DNA of 64,000 bases. Origin: Roseovarius sp. MMSF_3350. GTDB taxonomy: Bacteria > Pseudomonadota > Alphaproteobacteria > Rhodobacterales > Rhodobacteraceae. Under the pieces are notes generated by a model that worked only from the letters and a program-made list of their open reading frames with translations, ran no database searches and was not told where the DNA came from. Shown piece after piece: positions 26,012-34,427 of this stretch (its first letter is position 1; each line of letters opens with the position of its first letter). The stretch is from the NCBI RefSeq assembly GCF_030733425.1, contig NZ_JASHIZ010000008.1, positions 62,001 to 126,000 on the forward strand. Reading direction: 5' to 3'. The position numbers and the translations under genes were made by a program.

Positions 26012-26045
26012 TTTCCAGCTTGCTTATGCGGGCCTCACGGGAAGG

Positions 26046-27584
26046 TCAATCGCTAAGTCTACGACCCGTGGCGCGCCTGTGGATCAGCGCCCCCGCCAGC
26101 ATCAGCAGCGCGGCCAGAACCAGCATCGGCGCGTTCCCCGTCCGGCTGTAGAGCGTCGCCGGCAACGGCGGCGGCAGGGGCGTGTCGATCCAGCCCGCCT
26201 CTCCCAGCGGGATATGCGCCAGAACCCGGCCCGTGCCGTCGACCATGGCCGACACGCCGGTATTGGCCACGCGCACCATCGGCAGGCCCTGCTCCGCGCT
26301 GCGCAGCCGTCCCTGCGCCAGATGCTGGTATGGCCCCGAGACCTTGCCGAACCACGCGTCGTTGGTGATCATCAGGATCATGTCGGGCCGCGCCGGCGCC
26401 GAGGTGATGTTGCGCGCGAACACGCCTTCGTAGCAGATCAGCGGAACCGCCGTGCCAAGAGGGCCCATGTCCACGATCTCGGCCCCCGGCCCGGCGGAAT
26501 ACCCCCCGCCCTCCTCGGCGGCAAGGCCGTGGATGCCGAACCGCGCCATCAGGTCGCCCAGCGGCATGAATTCCCCGAACGGCACAAGGTGATGCTTGTC
26601 ATAGACCTGCGCGACGGTTCCGTCCCCGTCCATGTAAAGCAGCGAGTTGTAGAACCGCTGCCCGTCCAGCCGCCGCAGGCCCAGCACCACCGGCGCGCCC
26701 TGCGCCGAGGCCGCGATACCGCCCAAAAGGTCGCCCGACTGGTGCAGGAAGGTCGGGATCGCCGTTTCGGGCCAGACCACCAGGTCGGGCCGGCCGGTCT
26801 CGCCCGGGGCGGCGGTGAACTGGCGCTGCCGGTCATAGAACATCTGAAGGTTCTCGGGCAGCCATTTCGCCCGCTGCGCCGCGTTGGGCTGTACCAGCCG
26901 TACGGTCTGCGCCTCCGGCCCCGGGGCGGCGGCTTCGGTCGGCGTCAGGGCCAGGCCCCCGCCATACAGCAACGCAAGGCCCGCCAGCCCCGTGGCCCCG
27001 GCCATGCGCCGCCCCGCACCCAGATGCCACAACGCCACCGCGGCACCCATGATCAGCGCACAGAGGCCCAGGCCCCCGCCGATGGACGCCCAATGCAGCA
27101 GCGGCGTGTCGATCAGCACATGGCCGACCTGCGCCCAGGCAAAGCCGGTGAAAAGCCATCCGCGCAGCGCCTCGCCGATGACGAACGCCCCCACCAGCGC
27201 CACGCCGCTGCGCGGGGCCAGCGCGCGGGCCGCGCCAAAGGCCACGGCCCAGTAGGACGCCATGAAGATCGACAGGCCCAGCACGGCAAACGGCGCCATC
27301 CAGCCATGCCGTGCGGCGTCCACCAGGAACGGCTCGAAAATCCAGCTGAGGGCCACGACGAAATGCCCCGTGCCCGCCACCAGACCCAGGATCGTGGCAG
27401 ACAGCCATCCACCCGTCTCGCGCCACAGGCCATAGACCAGCGCCAGCGCCATGATCGTCAGCGGCCACAGCCCCCAGGGCGCCTGCCCCAGCGCCGCCAC
27501 CGCGCCCAGACCTGCGGCAAGGGCATAGCGCGTCAGCACGCGGCCCTCGCCGATCTGCCGCGCCAACGCGTCAAGACTGGCCAT
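26046..27584 (-). CDS. lnt: apolipoprotein N-acyltransferase
   Basis: Inner-membrane enzyme adding the third acyl chain to lipoproteins. The 512 residues comprise amino-terminal membrane helices (to about 215) and a periplasmic nitrilase-like domain with the triad E273 (VVWPETAIP), K330 (YDKHHLVPFGEF) and C384 (PLICYEGVF). A final helix lies at the carboxy terminus. It starts 3 bases after the CorC-family stop, as in many alphaproteobacteria. Confidence 0.95.
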   Translation of the reverse strand: MASLDALARQIGEGRVLTRYALAAGLGAVAALGQAPWGLWPLTIMALALVYGLWRETGGWLSATILGLVAGTGHFVVALSWIFEPFLVDAARHGWMAPFAVLGLSIFMASYWAVAFGAARALAPRSGVALVGAFVIGEALRGWLFTGFAWAQVGHVLIDTPLLHWASIGGGLGLCALIMGAAVALWHLGAGRRMAGATGLAGLALLYGGGLALTPTEAAAPGPEAQTVRLVQPNAAQRAKWLPENLQMFYDRQRQFTAAPGETGRPDLVVWPETAIPTFLHQSGDLLGGIAASAQGAPVVLGLRRLDGQRFYNSLLYMDGDGTVAQVYDKHHLVPFGEFMPLGDLMARFGIHGLAAEEGGGYSAGPGAEIVDMGPLGTAVPLICYEGVFARNITSAPARPDMILMITNDAWFGKVSGPYQHLAQGRLRSAEQGLPMVRVANTGVSAMVDGTGRVLAHIPLGEAGWIDTPLPPPLPATLYSRTGNAPMLVLAALLMLAGALIHRRATGRRLSD

Positions 27585-27587
27585 GCC

Positions 27588-28520
27588 CTACCCCTCGATC
27601 GCCTCGGGCAGCCGCACCCGCAGCCGCTTGATCCGCCGCGGATCGGAATCCAGCACCTGGATCTCGATACCCGTGGGATGCTCGACCAGTTCGCCCCGTG
27701 CGGGCACCCGGCCCAGCAGCATGAAGACCAGCCCGCCCAGCGTGTCGATCTCCTCCTCGTCGATCTCCTCCGAGTCGGTCAGCGAAAGGCCGATCTCGGC
27801 CTCGAACTCCTCCAGCGGCGCCTTGGCCTGCACCACGTAGGAGCCGGGCTTTTCCTCAGCCCAGTAGGCGCCCTCGTCCTGGTCGTGCTCGTCGGCGATC
27901 TCGCCCACGACCTGTTCGATCAGGTCCTCGATCGTCACGAGCCCGTCGACCCCGCCATATTCGTCGATCACCAGCGCCATGTGACGCCGTTCGGCCTGCA
28001 TCTTCTGCAACAGCACGCCGATGGTCATCGACGGAGGCACGTACATCAGTGGGCGCAACAGCTCTTCCAGCGAATACTCCGAGCCATGCCCGTTGAACCC
28101 GTGCTTCAGCGCGAAATCCTTCAGGTGGGCAAACCCCACGGGCGTGTCCAGCGTCCCCTCGTAAACCGGCAGGCGCGTCAGCCCGCTGTCGCGGAACGTG
28201 TGAACCAGTTCATCCATGGTGATTGAGGCGGGAACCGAAACGATGTCCGCCTTGGGGATCATCACGTCCTCGACCGACAGCCGCCGCAAATTGCCCAGCC
28301 CAAGGTTGGGCGCAAAGCCCCCGCCGGTCGCGGCGGGGCTGCCTCCGTCGGGGTCCGCCTCCGAGCCGTCCAGTGTCTCGTCCGCGCCAAGCGCACGAAA
28401 GAAGTTGCGGAAGAACCCGCCCTGCGTGTCGTTCTGATCCTCTGCCGGATCGTCGCCCTTGCTTGCCTCGGGCCGCGCGCCATGCGCTGCCATAGAAGAG
28501 GCGTCGTTGCTGTCGTTCAT
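27588..28520 (-). CDS. CorC/HlyC-family CBS-domain protein
   Basis: Cytoplasmic CorC-like protein of 310 residues, without the DUF21 membrane domain. After a low-complexity acidic amino terminus (to about 65) come two CBS domains (about 75-195: VEDVMIPKADIVSVPASI, GLTRLPVYEGTLD, HMALVIDEYGGVDGLVTIEDLIEQ) and a carboxy-terminal CorC_HlyC domain (about 215-300). Homologues are linked to magnesium/cobalt efflux or membrane-protein quality control. The ATG at 28520 is preferred to one 10 codons upstream. It lies between ybeY and lnt. Confidence 0.92.
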   Translation of the reverse strand: MNDSNDASSMAAHGARPEASKGDDPAEDQNDTQGGFFRNFFRALGADETLDGSEADPDGGSPAATGGGFAPNLGLGNLRRLSVEDVMIPKADIVSVPASITMDELVHTFRDSGLTRLPVYEGTLDTPVGFAHLKDFALKHGFNGHGSEYSLEELLRPLMYVPPSMTIGVLLQKMQAERRHMALVIDEYGGVDGLVTIEDLIEQVVGEIADEHDQDEGAYWAEEKPGSYVVQAKAPLEEFEAEIGLSLTDSEEIDEEEIDTLGGLVFMLLGRVPARGELVEHPTGIEIQVLDSDPRRIKRLRVRLPEAIEG

Positions 28521-28562
28521 CGTACCTTTCCAAATCGCGCCCGCATCCACGGGCGCCGGGTG

Positions 28563-29057
28563 TCAATATGGGTCAGGCAGACCCAGTTTGCCAAGTATCT
28601 CCACCTCGGTTCGTTCCATCAGGGTGGCATCCTTGTCACGAACGTGATCGTAGCCCAGCAAATGCAAGATTCCGTGAACGATCAGGTGCGTCACGTGGTC
28701 CTGCATCGGCTTGCCCGCCGCCTCGGCCTCTTTCGCGCAGGTCTCGAACGCAATCGCGATATCGCCCAGCTCGGTGTCGGGACCCGCCTCTGGCAGGTCC
28801 GGCACCACGCCGTCGGTCTCTGCGCCGCGTTCCGCGCTCGGCCAGCTTAATACATTGGTCGGCGCCGCCTTGTCCCGGAAATCTTCGTTCAAGGCGGCAA
28901 TCCGCGCATCGTCGCAGCCCAGCACCGCGATCTCCCACGCCGCGGGGTCCAGCCCCAGATGCGCCAACGTGGCCTCAGCCGCCCGCGCGGCCAGCCGCTC
29001 CAGCCCCGCTTCCTGCCAGCGGTGGTCCTCGATCACCGTATCGACCGAAACGCTCAC
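28563..29057 (-). CDS. ybeY: endoribonuclease YbeY (rRNA maturation factor)
   Basis: Metal-dependent single-strand RNase for 16S rRNA 3'-end processing and ribosome quality control. The 164-residue protein ends with the zinc motif HLIVHGILHLLGYDH (HGxLHLxGYDH), preceded by NEDFRDKAAPTNVLSWP, both diagnostic. The start is taken as a GTG at 29057, giving VSVSVDTVIEDHRW; the longer frame to 29129 runs through the hairpin cluster and is not protein-like. Confidence 0.93.
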   Translation of the reverse strand: MSVSVDTVIEDHRWQEAGLERLAARAAEATLAHLGLDPAAWEIAVLGCDDARIAALNEDFRDKAAPTNVLSWPSAERGAETDGVVPDLPEAGPDTELGDIAIAFETCAKEAEAAGKPMQDHVTHLIVHGILHLLGYDHVRDKDATLMERTEVEILGKLGLPDPY

Positions 29058-29069
29058 ACCGGGCGCGGG

Positions 29070-29138
29070 CCGGAATTTTGCAAAATTCCGGATCGGAAAA
29101 TAGCAATTTTCCGGCCAATTTTCTTCCAAAGAAAATTG
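29070..29138. repeat. cluster of three AT-rich palindromes between phoH and ybeY
   Basis: A perfect 22-bp palindrome centred on TTTTGCAAAA (29070-29091), a hairpin CGGAAAAT/ATTTTCCG with loop AGCA (29094-29113) and a hairpin CAATTTTCTT/AAGAAAATTG with loop CCA (29116-29138) follow each other without gaps. The layout matches clusters at 48127-48193 and 52707-52752. They may terminate or attenuate transcription, or stabilise RNA ends. Confidence 0.75.
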
Positions 29139-29147
29139 CCCCCGGAC

Positions 29148-30170
29148 TCAGACATCCGCGTCATAGGCCTCGATGATCGCCGCCACCAGCGGGTGGCGCA
29201 CCACGTCCTTCGAGGTGAAGTAGTTGAAGGCGATCTTGGGAATATCCTTCAGCAGCCGCTCGGCATCGTGCAGCCCGCTGGTCACCCCGCGCGGCAGGTC
29301 GATCTGGCTTCGGTCGCCGGTGATCACCATCCGGCTGCCCTCGCCCAGGCGCGTCAGGAACATCTTCATCTGCATCGAGGTCGCGTTCTGCGCCTCGTCC
29401 AGCACGACGAAGGCATTGGCCAGCGTCCGCCCCCGCATGAAGGCCAGCGGTGCGATCTCGATCCGCTTTTCCTCGATCAGCTTGGCCACCTGCTTGGCCG
29501 GGAAAAAGTCATTCAGCGCGTCGTATAGCGGCTGCATGTAAGGATCGACCTTGTCCTTCATGTCGCCCGGCAGATAGCCCAGCTTCTCGCCCGCCTCCAC
29601 CGCCGGCCGGCTGAGGATGATGCGGTCGACATGCCCCTCGATGAACATGCTGACGCCCACAGCGACGGCCAGATAGGTCTTGCCGGTGCCCGCGGGGCCG
29701 ATGCCGAAGGCCAGCTCGTTGGCGAACAGCGCCTGGACATAGGCTTTCTGCGCGTCGGTGCGTGGCTCCACCGGCTTCTTGCGGGTCTTGATCTCGACCC
29801 GCCCGCCCTTGAACATCTCGAGCTGATCGCCGCCATCCGCGTCCTCGCCCTCATCGCGGTGTGCGCTGCCGCCCGCGCCCATGCGCAGCTCTCGGTCGAC
29901 GTCGCCATGCTCCACCGTGCGGCCCTCTTCCAGCCGCTGGTACAGCGCCAGCAGCACGTCGCGCGCCTCCTTGGCCTGCTCCGGCTCGCCGATCACGGCA
30001 AGCTGGTTGCCCCGGCGCAGGATCTGCACGCCCAGCTTCTTCTCGATTTCGGCAAGGTTGCGGTCATACTCGCCGCACAGGTCGATCAACAGGAAATTGT
30101 CGGGGAACTCGACAACCGTTTCCAGAATGTCGCTGCTTTCGGATTGCGACGTCAGCACGTTCGTGACCAA
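29148..30170 (-). CDS. phoH: PhoH-family ATPase (YbeZ type)
   Basis: P-loop ATPase of the PhoH/YbeZ family, a putative RNA helicase partner of YbeY in RNA metabolism. In 340 residues there is an amino-terminal KH-like region (about 20-80), an acidic linker (about 95-120), the Walker A GPAGTGKT (158-165) and Walker B-like FVVLDEAQN. The start codon is apparently TTG at 30170, with GGGAG six bases upstream; a GTG four codons later is the alternative. It sits directly upstream of ybeY. Confidence 0.93.
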   Translation of the reverse strand: MVTNVLTSQSESSDILETVVEFPDNFLLIDLCGEYDRNLAEIEKKLGVQILRRGNQLAVIGEPEQAKEARDVLLALYQRLEEGRTVEHGDVDRELRMGAGGSAHRDEGEDADGGDQLEMFKGGRVEIKTRKKPVEPRTDAQKAYVQALFANELAFGIGPAGTGKTYLAVAVGVSMFIEGHVDRIILSRPAVEAGEKLGYLPGDMKDKVDPYMQPLYDALNDFFPAKQVAKLIEEKRIEIAPLAFMRGRTLANAFVVLDEAQNATSMQMKMFLTRLGEGSRMVITGDRSQIDLPRGVTSGLHDAERLLKDIPKIAFNYFTSKDVVRHPLVAAIIEAYDADV

Positions 30171-30303
30171 TCAAATCTCCCTGTCAAAGGCCTGTTACGA
30201 TGCTGCCAAGATGCGGCCCCAAGGGCAAGGCCCGGTTCGCAATTGTCACGCGTTTGAAACGAAAAATGCCGCGGACCCTTGGGCCCACGGCACGGAAACG
30301 GGC

Positions 30304-30321
30304 ATTTGACGCGCGTCAAAT
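30304..30321. repeat. 18-bp perfect palindrome over the lipoprotein stop codon
   Basis: ATTTGACGCGCGTCAAAT is perfectly symmetrical and contains the TGA stop of the minus-strand lipoprotein gene. A second, imperfect stem TGCCG.../...CGGCA lies just downstream of it (about 30267-30292). The two could form a terminator between the lipoprotein and phoH. Confidence 0.6.
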
Positions 30322-30612
30322 CGAGTCGGCCACGGGCGTACCGCCCTTGTAGTTGCCCGTCGCCACGGTCGGCGGCGCGGTGCCGGAACACACCGGCTTG
30401 CCGTATTTGTCCAGCCGCTGCGACAGGTAACCTTCGGTTCCGTCATCGATGATCCAGTGATCACAGCCGTTGGGATCGACCCAGATGCCCGCCTGAAGCT
30501 GGCTCAGGTGCTTGGAGTCAAAGCCGCGGTCGACGGTCTTGTTGCGCTTGTCGTCACAGGCCGCCAGCGCACCGACAAGGGGGATCACGGCCAGAAGTTT
30601 ATATGCTTGCAT
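30316..30612 (-). CDS. small lipoprotein with a WVDP-GC-HW module
   Basis: A 98-residue predicted lipoprotein: the signal sequence ends in a lipobox (GALAAC, Cys at 19). The mature part carries one module with WVDPNGCDHW, IDDGTEGY and GKPVC, containing two Cys that could form a disulfide. The same module occurs in the neighbouring OmpA-like protein, with 19 of 33 positions identical. Family function unknown; location at the envelope is inferred from the lipobox. It follows the OmpA-like gene by 14 bases, so the two are likely co-transcribed. Confidence 0.8.
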   Translation of the reverse strand: MQAYKLLAVIPLVGALAACDDKRNKTVDRGFDSKHLSQLQAGIWVDPNGCDHWIIDDGTEGYLSQRLDKYGKPVCSGTAPPTVATGNYKGGTPVADSI

Positions 30613-30626
30613 TGGTTCGGGTCCCC

Positions 30627-31205
30627 TTAGCGGATGCAGATGATTTCGACGCGGCGGTTCTGCTGCATGCCCGCGGCCGTGTTGTTGGATGCCTTGGGCA
30701 GACGTTCGCCGTAGCCGCGCACATCCGCGATCCGGGCGCCCGTGGCCGCGGCGATTCGCGCGACCGAGTTCGCCCGGCGATAGGACAGGTCGATGTTATA
30801 CTGGTCCGAGGCGCGGCTGTCGGTGTGCCCGGTGATGATGTAGGAGATCGCCCCGGTGCTGCGAAAGAATTCCTGCAGTCGTGCCCGGCCCGCGGCGCTG
30901 ATATTGGCGCTGTCGGTGGCGAACAGCTGGTCGGTGTTGACCACGCCGCACACATTGCCCCGGCGGCAGACCGGGATGCCCTGGCGGTTCACGTGGGGGG
31001 TCATGTAGCCTTCCCAGCCGTCATCCATCACCCAGTGCTCGCACCCGTCCGGATCGACCCAGATCGTGGGCACGTAACGCTCGCCCTTCACGACCCGCTG
31101 GCCACTTTGCGCCTGACCGGCCTCGGTCATCGCCACCACACCCAGAGCGACGGCAGCCAATCCGCTCAGAAGGGTGCGCACTGTTTTCGAAATCGTATTC
31201 GTCAC
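30627..31205 (-). CDS. OmpA-family protein with a WVDP-GC-HW module
   Basis: A 192-residue exported protein with a signal peptide (hydrophobic LLSGLAAVALGVVAM, about 12-26), the WVDPDGCEHW...DDGWEGY...GIPVC module (about 50-82) and a carboxy-terminal OmpA-like peptidoglycan-binding domain (about 90-190: ITGHTDSRASDQYNIDLS, RANSV, NRRVEI). It should anchor to the cell wall in the periplasm. The start is a GTG at 31205 with AAAAGGAC upstream. It sits between miaB and phoH, which are usually neighbours in related genomes. Confidence 0.85.
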   Translation of the reverse strand: MTNTISKTVRTLLSGLAAVALGVVAMTEAGQAQSGQRVVKGERYVPTIWVDPDGCEHWVMDDGWEGYMTPHVNRQGIPVCRRGNVCGVVNTDQLFATDSANISAAGRARLQEFFRSTGAISYIITGHTDSRASDQYNIDLSYRRANSVARIAAATGARIADVRGYGERLPKASNNTAAGMQQNRRVEIICIR

Positions 31206-31433
31206 AGCCACTGTCCTTTTTATTATTTCCCCCATTTACCCCGGTACCAGGCAGCGATTCCGAGGTAAAAAACGAATTATTGTTTGAGAATAGCAAGTTC
31301 AGGCGGGTTGTGAAGCATAAATGGCCAGATATTGTGGCGCCCCGGGAAACAATCCCCACCCATGGGCTGTACATACCCCGAAACAGCGAATTATCCCGCC
31401 ATCCCCGAGCGTGACCGCCACCCTGCCGGAACT

Positions 31434-32765
31434 TCAGGCGGGCAGCACCCGACCGCCCAGCGAATTGGCGCCGCTTTCGATGATTTCCACCCGGCGCAGG
31501 TCGCCGGGCCGCACGTCGGGATCGCTCACATGGACCGCGTGCAGGTAATCCGACTTGCCCACCATCTGCCCCTCGCGGCGTCCGGCCTTCTCGAACAGCA
31601 CACCCACCTCGCGGCCCACCATGGCATCCTGGATGGCGCGCTGCTGTTCGGTGATCAGCGCCTGAAGGCGGTGCAACCGCTCGGTCTTCACGTCCTCGTC
31701 CAACTGCGCACGCTCCGCCGCGGGCGTGCCGGGCCGTGTGGAATACTTGAAGGAATAGGCATAGCCATAGCGGACCTCCTCGATCAGCGCCATCGTGTCG
31801 GCGAAATCCGCCTCGGTCTCCTCCGGGAAGCCCACGATGAAATCCCCCGACAGCAGGATATCGGGCCGCGCCGCGCGGATGCGCTCGATCAACCGGATAT
31901 AGCTTTCGGCGGTATGACTGCGGTTCATCCGCTTCAGGATGCGGTCGCTGCCCGATTGCACCGGCAAGTGCAGGTAGGGCATCAGCTTGGCACACTGCCC
32001 GTGCGCCTCGATCAGGTCGTCGCCCATGTCGTTGGGATGACTGGTCGTGAACCGGATGCGCTCCAACCCGTCGACCTTGTCCAACTCCCAGATCAGCTGC
32101 GCCAGCGACCAGTCGTTCCCGTCCGGCCCCTGCCCGTGATAGGCATTCACGTTCTGGCCCAGCAGGGTGATCTCGCGCACGCCGCGCTCCACCAGCTCTT
32201 TCGCCTCGTCCACGATGCGCGCCACCGGGCGGCTTACCTCCGCGCCACGGGTATAGGGCACCACGCAGAAGGCACAGAACTTGTCGCAGCCTTCCTGCAC
32301 GGTCAGGAACGCGGTCGGTCCGCGCTTGGCCTTGCCGCCCCGCTTGCGCAGCGTGTCGAACTTGTCGTCGACCGGAAAATCCGTGTCCAGCGCCTTGGCC
32401 CCGTCCCGCGCCTTGGCCTCCAGCGCCGGCAGGTTGTGATAGCTTTGCGGCCCCACCACCAGGTCCACCATCGGCTGGCGGCGCATGATCTCCTCGCCCT
32501 CGGCCTGCGCGACACAGCCGGCCACGCCGATCTTGAGGTCGGGCTTGGCGTCCTTCAGCCCCTTGAACCGGCCCAGCTCGGAATAAACCTTTTCCGCGGC
32601 CTTTTCACGTATGTGACAGGTATTGAGCAGAATCATGTCCGCGTCGTCGGGCGTGTCCGTCTCGACATAGCCCGCGCCGCCCATGGCCTCGGCCATGCGC
32701 TCGCTGTCATAGACGTTCATCTGGCACCCGTAGGTCTTGATGTATAGCTTTTTCGTCTCGGACAT
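31434..32765 (-). CDS. miaB: tRNA-2-methylthio-N6-dimethylallyladenosine synthase
   Basis: Radical-SAM methylthiotransferase acting on A37 of tRNAs that read UNN codons. The 443-residue protein has the amino-terminal cluster Cys at C14, C50 and C84, and the radical-SAM motif CDKFCAFC (C160, C164, C167), followed by a TRAM domain. The ATG at 32765 is preferred to one ten codons upstream. It heads the minus-strand miaB-to-trmB block. The 228-base gap before the OmpA-like gene contains nothing recognisable apart from a probable promoter. Confidence 0.96.
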   Translation of the reverse strand: MSETKKLYIKTYGCQMNVYDSERMAEAMGGAGYVETDTPDDADMILLNTCHIREKAAEKVYSELGRFKGLKDAKPDLKIGVAGCVAQAEGEEIMRRQPMVDLVVGPQSYHNLPALEAKARDGAKALDTDFPVDDKFDTLRKRGGKAKRGPTAFLTVQEGCDKFCAFCVVPYTRGAEVSRPVARIVDEAKELVERGVREITLLGQNVNAYHGQGPDGNDWSLAQLIWELDKVDGLERIRFTTSHPNDMGDDLIEAHGQCAKLMPYLHLPVQSGSDRILKRMNRSHTAESYIRLIERIRAARPDILLSGDFIVGFPEETEADFADTMALIEEVRYGYAYSFKYSTRPGTPAAERAQLDEDVKTERLHRLQALITEQQRAIQDAMVGREVGVLFEKAGRREGQMVGKSDYLHAVHVSDPDVRPGDLRRVEIIESGANSLGGRVLPA

Positions 32766-32879
32766 GGCCACACCCTGCGTCTCAAGCGGTTTCAAGGCGC
32801 CTGCCTACACCACCTGCGGCCCGACTTGCAATGCGCCGCGAATTGCGGAATTTTACCGGCGCAGCCCCGAAGGATGACG

Positions 32880-33749
32880 ATGCAATATCACAGCCTCTCC
32901 GCCTTTCTCGACAGTTCCGCCGCGGCGCTGGCCAAGGGCCCCGTCGCCATGATCTTCGTCGAGGATCAGGTCGAGGTCGACAGCGCCATCCGGCACCATC
33001 TCGACACCGGGTTCGCCTCGGTGCTGGTGCTCATGCCCCCCGCGTTCTCCCTCGCGCCCGACGTGGCCGACCGGGTCGAGCGGATCGGCTATGACATCGC
33101 GGCGGGCGACAGTTTCGTCGAGGCGGTGAACCGCGTGATCGAGGCCGCGCCGGGTCTTTGGCTCTATTACTGCTTCAACGCCGAGTACCTGTTCTTTCCC
33201 TTCTGCGAGACCCGCACCGTGGGCGAGATGCTGGCCTTCCACACCGAGGAACGGCGCGACGCCATGCTGACCTACGTGGTCGATCTCTACGCCGGCGACC
33301 TCGACCTGCACCGCGACGCCGTCTCGCTGGAGGATGCGCATCTCGACCGTTCCGGCTATTACGCGCTGGCGCGCAACGATCCCGACAACCACAACCACCC
33401 GCGCGAACGGCAGCTCGATTTCTTCGGCGGCCTGCGTTGGCGATACGAGGAACACATCCCCGCCGAGCGGCGCAAGATCGACCGTATCTCTCTGTTCCGC
33501 GCCAGGCCGGGGCTGGAATTGCGTCCCGATCACACCTTCAACGACGAGGAATACAACACCTATGCCTGCCCCTGGCACCACAATCTGACGGCGGCGGTGG
33601 CCTCGTTCCGCACGGCCAAGGCGCTGAAACGCAACCCGGGCTCGACCTTCGACATCCACACGTTCAAGTGGCACAATTCCGCGCCGTTCGAATGGCATTC
33701 GCGTCAATTGCTGGACTTGGGCCTGATGGAACCCGGCCAGTGGTTCTGA
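32880..33749 (+). CDS. uncharacterised protein with a GT-A (GT2_4)-like fold signature
   Basis: A 289-residue soluble protein with no signal peptide. The order of secondary-structure-like segments (VAMIFVEDQVEVDSAIRHHL near 22-41, a VLVLMP strand, and WLYYCFNAEYLFFPF near 96-110) resembles family 2-type glycosyltransferases, in which the last segment is normally a DxDEF metal site; here it reads N-A-E-Y, so catalytic ability is doubtful. The end is rich in His and Trp (YACPWHHN, FKWHNSAPFEWHS). The second of two nearby ATGs is used, AAGGA lying five bases upstream. Function unknown. Confidence 0.65.
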   Translation: MQYHSLSAFLDSSAAALAKGPVAMIFVEDQVEVDSAIRHHLDTGFASVLVLMPPAFSLAPDVADRVERIGYDIAAGDSFVEAVNRVIEAAPGLWLYYCFNAEYLFFPFCETRTVGEMLAFHTEERRDAMLTYVVDLYAGDLDLHRDAVSLEDAHLDRSGYYALARNDPDNHNHPRERQLDFFGGLRWRYEEHIPAERRKIDRISLFRARPGLELRPDHTFNDEEYNTYACPWHHNLTAAVASFRTAKALKRNPGSTFDIHTFKWHNSAPFEWHSRQLLDLGLMEPGQWF

Positions 33750-33756
33750 AACACCC

Positions 33757-33813
33757 GTCCCGGGCCTGACCCGGGACCTCCGAGACAATGAGATCCCGGA
33801 TCAAGTCCGGGAT
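33757..33813. repeat. two CCCGGG-type hairpins between convergent genes
   Basis: GTCCCGGG/CCCGGGAC with a 5-base loop (33757-33777) and ATCCCGGA/TCCGGGAT with loop TCAAG (33793-33813). They belong to a short palindromic repeat family (CCCGG..TCA..CCGGG) often seen in alphaproteobacteria; a third relative lies at 36137-36153. They probably serve as a bidirectional terminator here. Confidence 0.65.
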
Positions 33814-33823
33814 GCCGCCCGCT

Positions 33824-34420
33824 TCACCTTGTTTTGCCGGCCCAGATCCGCAGGTCCCGTATGACCTTGATCGTCGCCCCCAGCGCCAGCGCGCACAGGG
33901 CGAACTTGCTCACCGTTTCCATCGTGCCCTGAATAAGGATCGCGTGCAGGCCCGTGCCCGCCACGATCAGCACCGCCAGCGCCGTGTGCACCCGCCGCCA
34001 TGTCATGGGCCGCACCCCCAGCCGCTTGCGCGTAAGCGCCAGCGCGGCGGTGGCAAAGATCAGCCACATGACCAGAACACCCCATACCGAGAACGGCGTC
34101 GGCGAGCGCAGCAGCAGCGCATCCACCACGTCCGGCGGGCTGGTCAGCCACAACCCGCCCACGTGCAGCACCACCAGCGCCACGATCCCCGCGCCGACCC
34201 AACGATGCACCCGCCGCCCTTTCAGCGCCGGCAAGCCGGGCAGGTAGCCCCCGGCCAGAAGCGGCTGCAAAAGCATCAGGGAAAAGCCCACGATCCCGGC
34301 AAACCCGGCCACGATATAGATGGGTTGGCGCCATTGCAGCAGCGGGCTGAACCCCGCCGCCACGACGGGCACAAGAAGGGCGGCGCAAACCGCCGCCCAT
34401 ATCAAAACCTTTCGCAACAT
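33824..34420 (-). CDS. ferric-reductase-like bis-haem transmembrane protein
   Basis: A 198-residue integral membrane protein with about six helices. Two helices each hold two His separated by 13 residues: H72/H86 (VHRWVGAGIVALVVLH) and H145/H159 (VHTALAVLIVAGTGLH), the pattern that binds two b-haems in the ferric reductase/NOX/MsrQ superfamily. It lacks the FAD and NADPH domains, so electrons probably come from quinol. The gene starts 7 bases after the Tat-exported protein's stop, an arrangement reminiscent of MsrP-MsrQ. Confidence 0.75.
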   Translation of the reverse strand: MLRKVLIWAAVCAALLVPVVAAGFSPLLQWRQPIYIVAGFAGIVGFSLMLLQPLLAGGYLPGLPALKGRRVHRWVGAGIVALVVLHVGGLWLTSPPDVVDALLLRSPTPFSVWGVLVMWLIFATAALALTRKRLGVRPMTWRRVHTALAVLIVAGTGLHAILIQGTMETVSKFALCALALGATIKVIRDLRIWAGKTR

Positions 34421-34427
34421 CAGGACG

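Noticed and set aside
26004-28226. 740-codon plus-strand open frame opposite lnt and the CorC-family gene
   Set aside because: Arg/Gln/His-rich shadow of lnt and corC; no motif or start context.
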